Shown here one piece after another: positions 47,600 through 57,673 of a stretch of 64,000 nt of DNA; the stretch's first letter is position 1; the number at the start of each line of letters is the position of its first letter. Origin of the DNA: Aquatica leii (taxonomy: Eukaryota > Arthropoda > Insecta > Coleoptera > Lampyridae); assembly GCA_035610365.1 (NCBI GenBank), contig CM069433.1, forward strand, positions 170,764,882 to 170,828,881, written 5' to 3'. The notes under the pieces are model-generated. The model was not told the DNA's origin. It saw only the letters and a program-made list of their open reading frames with translations, and did no database searches. Both the position numbers and the translations under genes were made by a program.

Positions 47600-50170
47600 C
47601 AAGTTAAACCTGTCTTCTCTCGAAGCTCACGCAATTATTTTTCAGTCATTGGCTTAGTCAGTATATCTGCCAGCATATCATCAGTAGGACAGTATTCGCA
47701 GAATATAATCTTCTGTTCTACACAATTCTGCACGAACCTGTACTTTGTATCGATATGTTTGCTAGGGTTGGGTACGCCGTGCATTTGAATAAACTTCAAA
47801 CAACTTTGATTATCCTCATAAAATTTTTATTGGTTCTCGTACATCTTGTTTTAAGTCATTCAACAGTCTTCTCAACCATCTTCCTTCTTGACAAGCTTCT
47901 GATAAAGCAATAAATTCGGCTTCCATCGTCGATAATGCCACGACCATTTGCTTACGACATCCCCAGCTTACAGCACCCTCGTTGACAAAGAAAATGTAGC
48001 CGCTGTTGGATTTTCAATCAATTCTATTCTCTGCCCAATTTGCATCCGCATATCCACACAATAGTTCATTGTTTTTATTGTCGTTATTTCCAAGTGTTAA
48101 TTTCAATTCCGACGTTCCCTTTAAATACCTAACAATTCGTTTCAATTCATTCCAATCTGTTTGATTTGGAACACTAACCTTTTGAGCCAAAATTGAAACA
48201 CTCGCCGATATATCTGGTCTCGTGTTAACTGCTATGTAAAGTAGACATCCAAATAATTGTTGATATTCCTTATTTGATAACAAGTCGTTATTGGAAGTTG
48301 AACTTGTCTTGAAATTGTCACTGTTTATTGGAATCTTTGACACCTTTGCATCTTGAAGACCAAACATTTTTATTATCTACGTTCCTTGATCATCTCTAAT
48401 GATTTCAATGCCAAAGATAAAGTTTTACATCACACAAGTTTTGTATCTCGAACACAAGTCCTATATAATTTTTCAGCTAAGCAATCACTTCTCGTGATTT
48501 GGAAGCAATGATCATATCATCGACATAAACAATGAGAAAACACCATTCATTGCCATCCCTTTTTGCATACAGACATGGATCAGCTTCACTTTGTAAGAAA
48601 CCAGTTTTGATTAACAAATTATTCAGTTCCTCATACCTTAATTTAGCTGCCTGTTTTAAGCCATATAAACTTTTCAATAATTTGCAAACCATTTTTTCTT
48701 TTTCATCTTCAATAAATCCTGGTGGTTGTTTCATGTAAATATCTTTCTCCAGTTTTCCATTTAAAAACGCTATCTTAGCATCAAAATGCAAAACAACATT
48801 TTTTTCTTTTGAAGCGACTGCCAATAATGTTCTAAACGTTGCTTGCCTTGCAACTGGTGCAAAAACTTCATCATAATCCATACCATATTTTTGCGAAAAA
48901 CCCTGTGCTACTAGTTTTGCCTTGATTCGAGTGACGTTTACTTCAGCATCTGTTTTTGTTTTATAAACCCACTTGCTTCCAATGGCTGTTCGATTCTCAG
49001 GTAATTCGCACAATATCCATGTTTTATTTTTTCTTAATGACACAATTTCATCCTTCATTGCATTAATCCATTCCGGCTTATTTTCACTTGACAAAGCTTC
49101 TGATAATGTTTTAGGGTCTTCATTATTATTAATAACTTTCATTGCGTCGTAGGTCAATCTGCGTGGTGGAACACCCTTATTCGTTCGCTGAGAATTTTTT
49201 TTTAATGGTACCATCGGCTCCTCCTGAACATCGTTTTTATGATTTTTATCACTATCCTCATACGGATCAGTGTTTCTATCTGATAAATGGCCAACAATGA
49301 TTTCTTCTTCGTCCCCTACACTAGGTTTATCTTCATTTATATCCATTGATGAACTTGCTTTAAACTTTATTAGCTTTTCTGTATTTACATCGAAAAAACG
49401 AACATCACGGCTTATTACTAATTTGTTTTTTACCGCACCGTAACACCTGTATGCCTTTGAGTTTTCATCATAACCGACAAATGTCATCTCTGTAGCCGTA
49501 CTATCCAATTTGCTACATTTTTCCATTGGAATATACACAAAACATTTTGAACCAAATATTCTGAGATGATTTGCACTCGCTTTCCTTTTATTCCAAATTT
49601 GGTAAGGTGTTGTCTCAATTACTTTTGTTGGTAAACGGGTCTGAAGATAATTTGCCGTATTTACAGCTTCAGCCCAAAAAACTTGTGGCAAATCTGCATC
49701 CACCAGCATACATCTTTCCATTTCAATCGAAGTTCGATTTTTTCTTTCAGCAATACCATTTTGCTGTGGCGTGTAAGGTGCTGTGTATTGAATTTCTATT
49801 CCTTCATTTTTTAAGTACTCGACTACTTTATGTCCTGTATATTCTCCTCCTCGATCTGACCTTATTACTTTAGGTTTCCTTGAAAACCTATTCTTTGCCA
49901 TTTCAACGTATTCCTTAATTTTATTTTCAACTTCCGATTTTTCTTTAAGTAAGTAAATAATCGTATAACGCGAAAAATCATCAATGAATGTTAACACGTA
50001 TCGTTTTCCACTGGATGACGCAGTAGACATTAGACCGCACACATCCGTATGAATCAGATCAAGTACCTCTGAGAATTTACTTGTACTTCTCTTTGCGAAT
50101 GGAAGTTTCGTAGCTTTTGCTTTCAGACAAACTTTACACTTCACTTTTAAACCAACCACCATTGACAATC
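47600..50170 (-). pseudogene. Copia Pol region: integrase, reverse transcriptase, RNase H (fossil)
   Basis: The integrase part shows CKVCLKAKATKLPF, then LIHTDVCG, KVIRSDRGGEY and PQQNGIAERKNRT, the D, D and E blocks. The reverse transcriptase part shows GSKWVYKTKTDAEVNV, MDYDEVFAPVARQATFRTLL, LHFDAKIAFLNGKLEKDIYM and YVDDM. The RNase H leader shows LFGCLLYIAVNTRPDISASV. The order integrase before reverse transcriptase is the Copia hallmark. A 563-codon stretch is still open, in line with a fairly young insertion, but the element as a whole is broken. Confidence 0.92.
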
Positions 50171-50749
50171 TTTATATTTTTCAATAAGTCATTTGAACAA
50201 ACACTCTTAATAGCGTTCGGATCGCGATGGTCAAAAATACGATGCCAATTATGAATTCACTGCGAATTATGTTCATATTCATTTACCGCGCACAATTTAT
50301 TTGTTTGAAGTAACGTGTATAAGTGTCCATTTGTTTTTGCAACCGCTATCTGCTTTTCCTTTATTTTTATTTCAGATATTGTTCGTGAAATTTACTGTAT
50401 ATCCATCATCAATTAATTTCTTTACTGATAATAAATTCCCATTAATTTCCGGTGCATACAGAACATTGTCCACCGTTGCACAATAAATTTCACCATTAGA
50501 ATTAACAAATCTAATCTTACACGAACCTTTACCTTACACAAGTACTTTTTCACCGTTTGCAACATTCAGGTCATTGCTTTGCGTATTCTCAAGTTTATCA
50601 AACAAATTCTTATCACTTGCTACGTGACTTGTAGCACCAGAATCAACAATCTAGTCAGTTGTTTTTGTATGCGATAAGGTAAACAGAAATTCTTGACCTT
50701 GTTCGACACTATTCACTCTATCATTACTCGTGAGATTTCTATCCTTGTT

Positions 50750-51333
50750 TTTCTTTTCTTTTCAAGCTTTGAATTTTTTACATTCCTTCTTTAGGTGACC
50801 GCTCTTTTTACCGAAAAAACAGGATAACTTAATTTGCTGTACTGTTTTTAAAATTGAGTTACTGCAACTGTTATTACCACCATTAAATTCTTTACGACGA
50901 TTATATTCATTAATTAGCTTTGATTTAACCAATGAAATAGTTAAATCGCCTTCAGGCCTAGCTTCAAGCGCCGTTACCAGCCCATCGTAGCTTCTCGGTA
51001 AGCTGTTTAATACCATAGCAACCGTCCATTTTTCCGATAATTGCTGTGCGCCTAGGTCAACAAGTTTTTGAAATAAATCTGACAAAATTGAAATATGTTT
51101 TTCCATATCTCCATTTTCATCCATTTTTGAATTACAAATTGACTGACCTTGTTACCAAGCGTGTCCTTTTCATAATATTCCTTTAAGGAAAACCACGTTG
51201 ACTGCGCTGTCGTCTTTGTCCGAATGTGGCACAATTGATTGTCTTCAACCAAGAAACCTATAGTTGAGCGTGCTTGATCGTCTCGTCGTTGCCATTCGAT
51301 TATTTCCTCCGAATTCCAGCCATCTTCAGCCAA
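50750..51333 (-). pseudogene. Copia Gag region (fossil)
   Basis: The region has blocks typical of the Copia Gag polyprotein (UBN2-type): TTAQSTWFSLKEYYEK, MDENGDMEKHISILSDLFQK, MVLNSLPRSYDGLVTAL. It ends with a single zinc-knuckle-like stretch, SCFFGKKSGHLKKEC. In living relatives it forms the particle shell. It belongs to the broken Copia copy. Confidence 0.8.
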
Positions 51334-51816
51334 CTCCGGTTTTGCTTCATTAACAACACTCCAAAAGTTTTCTTTAATTAATAATAATTCAACTTTATAC
51401 TTCCATGTGAAGTAGTATTCAGCTTTACAATCATGACTTTATTTGCGTCCGCCATTTTTGTACATACCTTCCATAAACGTAAACTTTATTCTTCTTACAA
51501 CTTGCACACCTCACAATCTGGGCACATAACCTGTTGTAATGCTATAGTACGACAGTGGGTGCGTTCACCAGAACCAAACGCGTTTGCGCTTTGATTACGT
51601 TTCAGAACATAAACTGTTTACAAGTTGGTGAACGGTTAACTTCGCGCGCTAATTTAGCTTTACTCCGTTTGACCTTAACCTTAAATTTGAAAATTGCGAC
51701 TATTACATACTTAGATTATAGAAAAATATAATCTAAGATTACATACTTTTGGTGCAGGGTAGGTACGTATTTAGATGTAATTGTCACAATATATATATAA
51801 AAAAAAAAGTTTGTAG

Positions 51817-53064
51817 ATGGATCCCTTTTTATTCTTTTTTGACCAAGGCCCAGTAAATAAGTTAATCCCTGTACTGGTTGAAAATGGTGCACCATTAAAT
51901 TATGAATTACTGGGAGACAATAGACGAAATGATGTTGTTAGAAATGCAAATTATTACGAGGAAACGATAGTGCACTACACGGATGAGCAGTTCAAAGAAC
52001 ACTTTCGTATGACAAGGAACACGTTTCATGTAGGTTTAATTGTTTTTACTTGCTGTATGATAATGTAATTCTCTTTATAGAATTTACTCTATGCTGTAGA
52101 AAGGCACAGTCGTGCCACCCATCGCATAATCCCTTTGGAAAAGAAACTTTTATATACGATATGGGTTTTGAGTAAACCGGAGAGCTTTTTAGCGTCAGGT
52201 GACCGGTTTGGGATTGCTAAAAGTTCGGCGCATATGGTGTTTAAAGAGATTATTGATGTTTTGGTGACGATGCTGCCTCAATATGTAAAGTGGCCTGATA
52301 ATTATCAGGAAACCATTAATGCAAGTGTTAATGAAATTGGTAATTATTTATTAATGTTATAGTTGTAGATTTTTGAAAACAAATCTAGGGGAATCCCAGG
52401 TGTAGTTGGGGCAATAGATGGTTGCCACATACCAATCAAACAACCTGAGGGAAACAGTCATGATTATTACAACAGAAATGGATATCATTCCATAGTGTTG
52501 CAAGGTACGCATTATGAAGTTAATGATCTACTTTCTTTATTTTATATAACATGTGTAGGGGTGTGTGATGCCAAAGCAAGATTTATCCATATAGATGTAG
52601 GCCGCCCTGGGAGAATGCACGATGCTCGTGTGTTTCGGTTGAGTTCCTTGTGTGAAGAACTTACCCAAAATCTGCTGCCTCCTCATCTACACTTAATTGG
52701 GGATTCAGCATATCCGTTATTAATGAACCTTATGAAGCCGTACACAGACAATGGACATTTGACTGCTAGACAGTCCCATTTTAACACAAAATTGTCCAGC
52801 ATTCGCTCAGTGATTGAACGGGCATTCGGGTTTTTGAAACAAAGATTTCGAAGATTAAAATATTTGGATGTAGCTGGACCCGAAATTGCGAAAAGAATTG
52901 TAACGGCTGCGTGTGTTTTACATAATTTTATTATGTTAGAAGAAAATCCACATTTTCATAATGAAGAATTTCACATTGAAGAGGAGATTGTTAGGAATGA
53001 TCAAGAGGAAGGACAGGGAGCTGCCGAAAATAAGCGCCGAAATATTGCCACATTATTGAATTAA
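51817..53064 (+). CDS. HARBI1-like PIF/Harbinger transposase, spliced
   Basis: A DDE nuclease that would excise and insert the Harbinger element. Exon 1 (51817-52029) ends RMTRNTFH. Intron 52030-52080 (GT-AG) joins to NLLYAVERHSRATHRIIPLE. The third exon has GIPGVVGAIDGCHIPIKQPE (first D). Intron 52505-52558 joins HSIVLQ to GVCDAKARFIHIDVG in frame. The last exon (52559-53064) has LIGDSAYPLLM (second D) and SVIERAFGFLKQRFRR (E), and ends NIATLLN. Only the second junction is unclear: a good GT donor at 52340 and AG at 52368 do not keep the frame. Either a small indel or a weak alternative donor is involved. No stop lies in the other exons. Probably about 370 residues, typical for HARBI1. Confidence 0.87.
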
Positions 53065-53186
53065 AATGTAATAAGAAATGTAAATATAAAATATTGTTAA
53101 GTAATGTACAAAAACCTATCTTAATCTTAATCTAGTAATAGTTGATCATAACATAGTAATAAATTTACATTAAGCTTATCACAAAA

Positions 53187-54362
53187 CTATTTTTTGTGCA
53201 TATTTGTAATATATTCCTCTAATAAAAGGTTTCTTTTTTTTTGAATTTCATTATTCAATTCTAGTTGTTTAGCTATTCTATCTAAAATTGTTATGCGCTC
53301 CCTTTCCATATCAATTATTGCTTTTCGTTGCAAATACAACGCTTTTGACCCCTTTGCTTTTGCAGCAATATCGCGCTTTTTCGAGGTTTGAAATGCTGTA
53401 GATGGAGTTTCTACTTTGTTAACTGTCTTCACAGCTTCTGCAATTATATTTTGATCATCATTGAATAGTGGTGGAGCTGTGGTATTAGAAGTATTTTCAT
53501 TGCTGAATAGTGGCGGAGCTGTGGTATTACCAATTGAAGATGAAATTGTAGGAGGAGCATGAACAGTGTCATCACCAACAAAAATTTCCTGCATTGGTTC
53601 AAAATACTCCCAATGCATCCTGCCCCGACCTGTTTTTTTTTTATTATCAATAATGGTTTTATAGTGATGTTTTAGATTTCTAAACTTCCTGTCCAAATCA
53701 TCATATGATACCTCATATCCTCTCCCTTCAAAAACCTCTCGTATTTCGGCCCAAACATTTTTCTTTTTCTTCTTTGGGTCTCGAAAGTCCACTTTCTTTT
53801 GCAGTATTCCGCTAGCAATAGTTTTGTCGTGGCATCGTTCCAGATTAGACTCTTCTTTGAATCTAAGAAGCAAATTATTGATACACATTAACACATTTGT
53901 GACCATACTACCTTTGGCAATCCCATGTAATTCTGTGGTCCTGCTTTGAACACCACTTGTACTGGGACCTGCATCATCGAGGATCTGCTCAGTTCGAAGT
54001 AGGTTGCTTTCAATCAAATCCTGCTTCGGAACACTAACTATTTGTTCTTCGCCTATAAAAATTAAATGCTCCTTACAGTTATTATACTTATGTGTTTTGA
54101 AATGAGTTTGAAATCTAATGTTGGGTTTACGAAACGCAATTTAATTTAACTTAATGCAATTGTATTTATAAGATAACTTCGTATTTAAAAATCGTACTTG
54201 TTTCTCTTTTTATTATTATAAGTAAGTATAATTTATATATAAAAAACTGAAATACTTACCCAAGCATCCTATAAATACACATTGAATACTTTCATCTTCA
54301 TTCATAATAATATTATTTGTTTCGCTTCTTACAAAATCTTTAAACTGCAGAAAGGTAGCCAT
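53187..54362 (-). CDS. Harbinger partner protein with MADF/Myb-SANT-like domain, two exons
   Basis: Exon 1 (54260-54362) starts with ATG at 54362 (MATFLQFKDFVRSETNNIIM) and ends at a GTAAGT donor. Exon 2 (53187-54052) follows an AG acceptor and keeps the frame across Gly (LG then EEQIVSVPKQD). The protein is about 322 residues. A Myb/SANT-like domain lies around residues 120-180 (VWAEIREVFEGRGYEVSYDD, then LDRKFRNLKHHYKTIIDNKK). A coiled-coil-prone, basic C-terminus follows (KRDIAAKAKGSKALYLQRKA). In known PIF/Harbinger elements such proteins bind the ends and bring in the transposase. The gene appears intact. It converges on the transposase gene, 122 bp away. Confidence 0.87.
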
Positions 54363-54826
54363 TTTTTGTGCAATGCAAATACAGAACGGATACCGGACCT
54401 TTAAGCTATGCTAACGGGACATTTGGTATTCACTTGTACTTATTTTAAAAATTTGGTGTTGTCCGCCAATTTCGCGCGTTTAAGGCAAATGCGCATGTCC
54501 GATTAACATGTTTGTGATTTTCAGCGAGTTTAAATTACGATTAAAAAAATGGCGACCGCTTGCCAACTGTTTGACATCTAGCAAAGCGTTCAGTAAACAT
54601 GTTGACGTAAAAATCGCAAACGGTTTGCAAACAGTTAGTTCTGGTGAACGCACCCAGTTTAACTCTAGCGTGGAAATGTACAAAATTATAATAAGACGTT
54701 TATTAACACCAAAATACTTTTAGAAAATAATAGATAATACATTAAACGACTGTAATACACGCAACAACTTTTGTAACTAACTAACTACCAACTTAAACTT
54801 AAAAAATGTAACTGTCTAGTTCAACA

Positions 54827-55074
54827 TTTCCATGACAATGTTTATTTAAAGACGTAACGACGGTATCATTTACTGTATGGATACGGGCCTTGCAACGTTG
54901 TTCTCCATCAATCGACCTTTGGTCACACCTCCAAAAACTCTTTTCACGACAGGCACTTATGCGATCGAACACATATACAAATCCATCGTTATGAAATTTT
55001 CGTTTACCTTGCTTACTGAGAATCTCCATAATGCAGTCAAACAATGCAAAATCAGAACAATCACAATAAAACAA
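54827..55074 (-). pseudogene. MULE transposase, FLYWCH zinc-finger N-terminal part
   Basis: The likely start is the methionine of MEILSKQGKRKFHNDGFVYV, about 15 residues into the 91-codon frame. The segment continues with DRISACREKSFWRCDQR and CKARIHT, then NKHCHGN. This is a FLYWCH-type C2H2 finger, the usual DNA-binding domain of animal MULE transposases. It ends at the Copia insertion (54826) and resumes beyond it at 47395. Only the nested Copia interrupts it. Confidence 0.85.
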
Positions 55075-55399
55075 CTTTACAAAGTCTAATTTTTGAATGA
55101 AGTGAGCGAATTACTGGTTTTTGGTTTATATAAAGACGTACTCCTATACTTATGATGCTGATTGCTGCTATATGACAATAGGTAATAATGTTATCATTAC
55201 CAATAATGAGGTGAAAGGGAGAAACAAAGAAATTCCTAGACGCGGCCTAATTGAATAGCGATTATGGAAAGTGAAGTTTTTATCTAAATAATGATTAGGG
55301 GATAATTAATAAATAATAAACTTTACTTAAAACGTAGATTAAATTACACCATGTTGTTGTGACAGAAATGGAAATTTTTTTTCTATGAGGATCAAAAAC

Positions 55400-55514
55400 T
55401 CCATTATTTTTCAGATTTGCGTTCAAAAGTCCTTACGTCCAAATGTCTGGCGTTCAAATGTCCTTGTGTGTAAACGGTGGCGTTCAATCGGCTGCGTTCA
55501 AACGGCCGCGTTCT
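55400..55514. repeat. MULE right end: tandem GCGTTCAAA-type repeats
   Basis: Around six units of GCGTTCAAAY and variants occur in inverted orientation to the left end. They are spaced by short GC-rich pieces such as CGGCC. Confidence 0.8.
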
Positions 55515-57148
55515 AACTTGATTGATAGCATACCAATACGTCTAAATGAGTGCATATGACGGATGTCGTCTTATGTTCTTTGTTATATATTAAATTGGTA
55601 TCTAATTTAGGTGTTGTTGCGTATTAGTTACGATTGTAGATCGGTTTTTTTTAATTAAGTTTTGATTTTTGTCGATGTCACGAAGTGTATAACTGTTCAG
55701 AAGAAAGTTTTTAACGTGTTGTTTTTTTTTCAACTGCAAATATCAATCGGCGTGTGTCCTTTTCCAATAAACTGAATGAGTTAGTTAGTTTTTGATTGTT
55801 TATTTGCACATCTGAGAAATTTTCTAGCACAGCTAAATGCATAAAAACTACATTTAACCTAAATTCATCAACATGCACTTCTAGTAATTCTGACAAATAA
55901 CGGAACGGCAGATTTCAAATTTTCTTCTACTTCCATTGTAAACCCAATGCTATAGTAGTTGTTAATGTGACTCAAAAGTTGATATAAAAGTGGTTTTCTA
56001 AAATTTAATACGGTACCGTCTAAAAGTGGAACAACTTTTATTACATAAAACAGATTCAACACCAAGGCCTTAAGAAATTTACCAAATAAAATGTCAGTGT
56101 AGAATATTATACATAAAACAAACAGATCAAAGCATCCAATGCAGTATCAAACAACCTCAACTACATACTAGACTGGGGCACATAACAATATATGAAATAA
56201 AATTTAAAAAGGAAGAATGAGTACCGGTTCAAAAACACATAGAAGAACAGAAAACAGCAAAATTAGTTTCAGAAGAACTACTGAGAAACACTTTAACAAA
56301 TCACGGTCTTAAAACGCTACATACAATATGCTATACTAGTAATTTTTATAATTCTTGGCTTATTAATATTAATTTTGACAAAATAAAAAAGCGACAGTGT
56401 CTCATTTTGTCAAAGCTTTAGTGGAGCTCATAGAATAATTCTCCACTTATTTTTTTATCTACTTAGCAAAAAGTTTACCACAATTGACATATTTTTAAAT
56501 CATTCTAAAAAAGACGTTTTATTTTTTACAGAATTAACTGTTAAAAAAATCTAATTTTTTGCGGTTTGTTTGTTTAGCAATTTTTTCAGTATTTGAAGAT
56601 GAACGTCCTGAAAACTGTACCAGCGAAAGCCGTACTCAACAAAAATGATAATTCGAAATTTTGTAAGTTTTGTGCTGTGCTTCTGTTGCTTTTGCTAATT
56701 TTCTTAGTAATTAACTCTCGTATATTTTAGTTATGATGAAGAGCATAGAAATATTTTCTATAGTCTCTGCCATGTCTTTTACAGTTTTTTATCTCTTATC
56801 CTTTTGATTTTTTTTTTCATGTTAAATAGTTTTGTTAGCATTTCCAGACTTTTACTACCCAAGTTTTTCGCTATTTCTATCTTTGTTTGGTCATATTCAC
56901 TACTTTACTTCTTTTTAACTTGTTTACGGCATATGTTACTTTATTTCTATTTTTTGGTTACTTACTTTCTTGTGTTTTATGTTGTTCTTTCTCTTTTTTT
57001 GCGGTTTCATATGCTTGATCTGACTTGATTTCATATGCTTGATTTGGCTTTTCATCTTTACTTTCCTACTTGAGTTTTACTTTTCGTATTGTTTTAAAAA
57101 CACTATAAAATATTTTTTTGTGTTTCCGTCCGTTTTGACGTATTTTGC

Positions 57149-57175
57149 AGGCCGGAAATTTTACATTTCCGGCCT
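57149..57175. repeat. Short perfect hairpin
   Basis: AGGCCGGAAAT, a five-base loop, then ATTTCCGGCCT form an 11-bp perfect stem. GGCCTAGGCC follows directly as an overlapping palindrome. Confidence 0.7.
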
Positions 57176-57558
57176 AGGCCGGTAAAGTGTAGTAGAATTT
57201 TATAACTAAATGTTGGCACTAGTAATCATTAATTAAATAAACGTCATCTGTCAAATTTATTAACATACACCATTATCTGTGTAGTTGTTCAGAATAGCAC
57301 TAACAAAAATTGTTTTAAACAAATTTAACAAATTTGCTAATATCTTACAATTGCTAAAAACAACAAATGTTTTATTTTCATATAAGTGAAATTGTAATAT
57401 TATTATGTAATTGTCAAATTAATTTAAAAAACAATTGTATTTCGTCATTACAGGTTTCAGTTTTATCAACATATGTTATTAAATTTTATTAAAAATCAAT
57501 ACTTAAATAGCTACTTTTAATTAATTTATACTATAAAGGTCGGCACAAAAAATGTTGT

Positions 57559-57673
57559 GTATCACACGTCCTAAAAGTATTTTGCGAGTATTCGCTTTTT
57601 GTAGGCCTCGGCTTCACCTCGGCCTACAAATAAACTCATACTCGCAAAATAACACTTTCTGGACTAGTGATAC
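57559..57673. repeat. Imperfect 115-bp hairpin (MITE-like)
   Basis: GTATCAC...TATTTTGCGAGTAT on the left pairs with ATACTCGCAAAATA...GTGATAC on the right. An inner GTAGGCC/GGCCTAC stem surrounds a 13-base loop. The unpaired parts are short. It could be a MITE relic or a structured RNA; sequence alone does not decide. Confidence 0.65.

Larger units (their letters stand above)
51557..54655. mobile_element. PIF/Harbinger transposon, two genes, inserted in the Copia LTR
   Basis: Inverted ends read GGGTGCGTTCACCAGAAC, flanked by AGT on both sides (51554-51556, 54656-54658). The paralogous Copia LTR shows the uninterrupted site with AAT in this place. The 3,099-bp element holds a plus-strand transposase gene and a minus-strand MADF/Myb-like gene that converge. 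The GC-rich subterminal regions contain related motifs (AAACGCGTTTGCG on the left, CAAACGGTTTGCAAAC on the right). It is the youngest and best-preserved element in the nest. Confidence 0.93.
47396..54826 (-). mobile_element. Copia-type LTR retrotransposon fossil inside the MULE gene
   Basis: It lies on the minus strand with LTRs of about 190 bp (TG...CA ends) at 47396-47584 and, split by a Harbinger element, at 51532-51556 plus 54656-54826. TTTC flanks both ends. A tRNA-primed start site follows the 5' LTR (GGTTATGTGCCCAG on the minus strand, like insect Copia elements) and a purine tract GAGGAGGAG precedes the 3' LTR. Gag lies at about 50750-51330, integrase at about 49400-50170, reverse transcriptase at about 48400-49200 and RNase H at about 47600-48370. 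It is broken, with roughly half a dozen breaks. The LTRs differ at about five sites and one short indel, around 97% identity, so insertion was fairly recent, perhaps a few million years ago at typical insect rates (assumed). Confidence 0.92.
51532..54826 (-). repeat. Copia 5' LTR, split by the Harbinger element
   Basis: The LTR is in two parts, 51532-51556 and 54656-54826, with the Harbinger insertion (51557-54655) between. AGT is duplicated at the junction. Comparing with the intact LTR at 47396-47584 gives the original uninterrupted site. Confidence 0.92.
44502..55514 (-). mobile_element. Mutator-like element (MULE) with FLYWCH domain, carrying two nested insertions
   Basis: Both ends are built of short repeats of RTTTGAACGC in opposite orientation. 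The outermost are GGAACGGGACGTTTGAACGC on the left and, read on the other strand, AGAACGCGGCCGTTTGAACG on the right. ACTTG lies on both flanks, with weaker agreement over 9 bp (GATCACTTG against TCTAACTTG), consistent with a diverged MULE target duplication. Of 11.0 kb about 2.1 kb is MULE; the rest is a hAT (45002-46449) and a Copia (47396-54826, itself holding a Harbinger). The exact right end is uncertain by a few bases. Confidence 0.85.
43860..55565 (+). mobile_element. Tc1-like transposon relic, split by the MULE
   Basis: Left of the MULE the plus strand encodes Tc1-type transposase blocks in two frames: GRPRTTTDREERRLRVLATR, then MSMSSVYRQIRSYGLRSY, then EWHQIVFSDECRFCL (first catalytic D). 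Next are DDGRSR-like charged residues and, after an internal gap, DLQLRIHEAWDDIPQAAIDH ending at 44501. Right of the MULE (55515-55565) the same C-terminal helix continues with IDSIPIRLNEC. The reading across the MULE shows that it inserted here. The Tc1 copy has at least two frame breaks and an internal deletion near 44340-44430. Its terminal repeats were not found. Confidence 0.78.

Noticed and set aside
55711-56065. Two overlapping minus-strand frames, considered as a gene relic
   Set aside because: No recognisable motif and no element ends around them; too weak to call.
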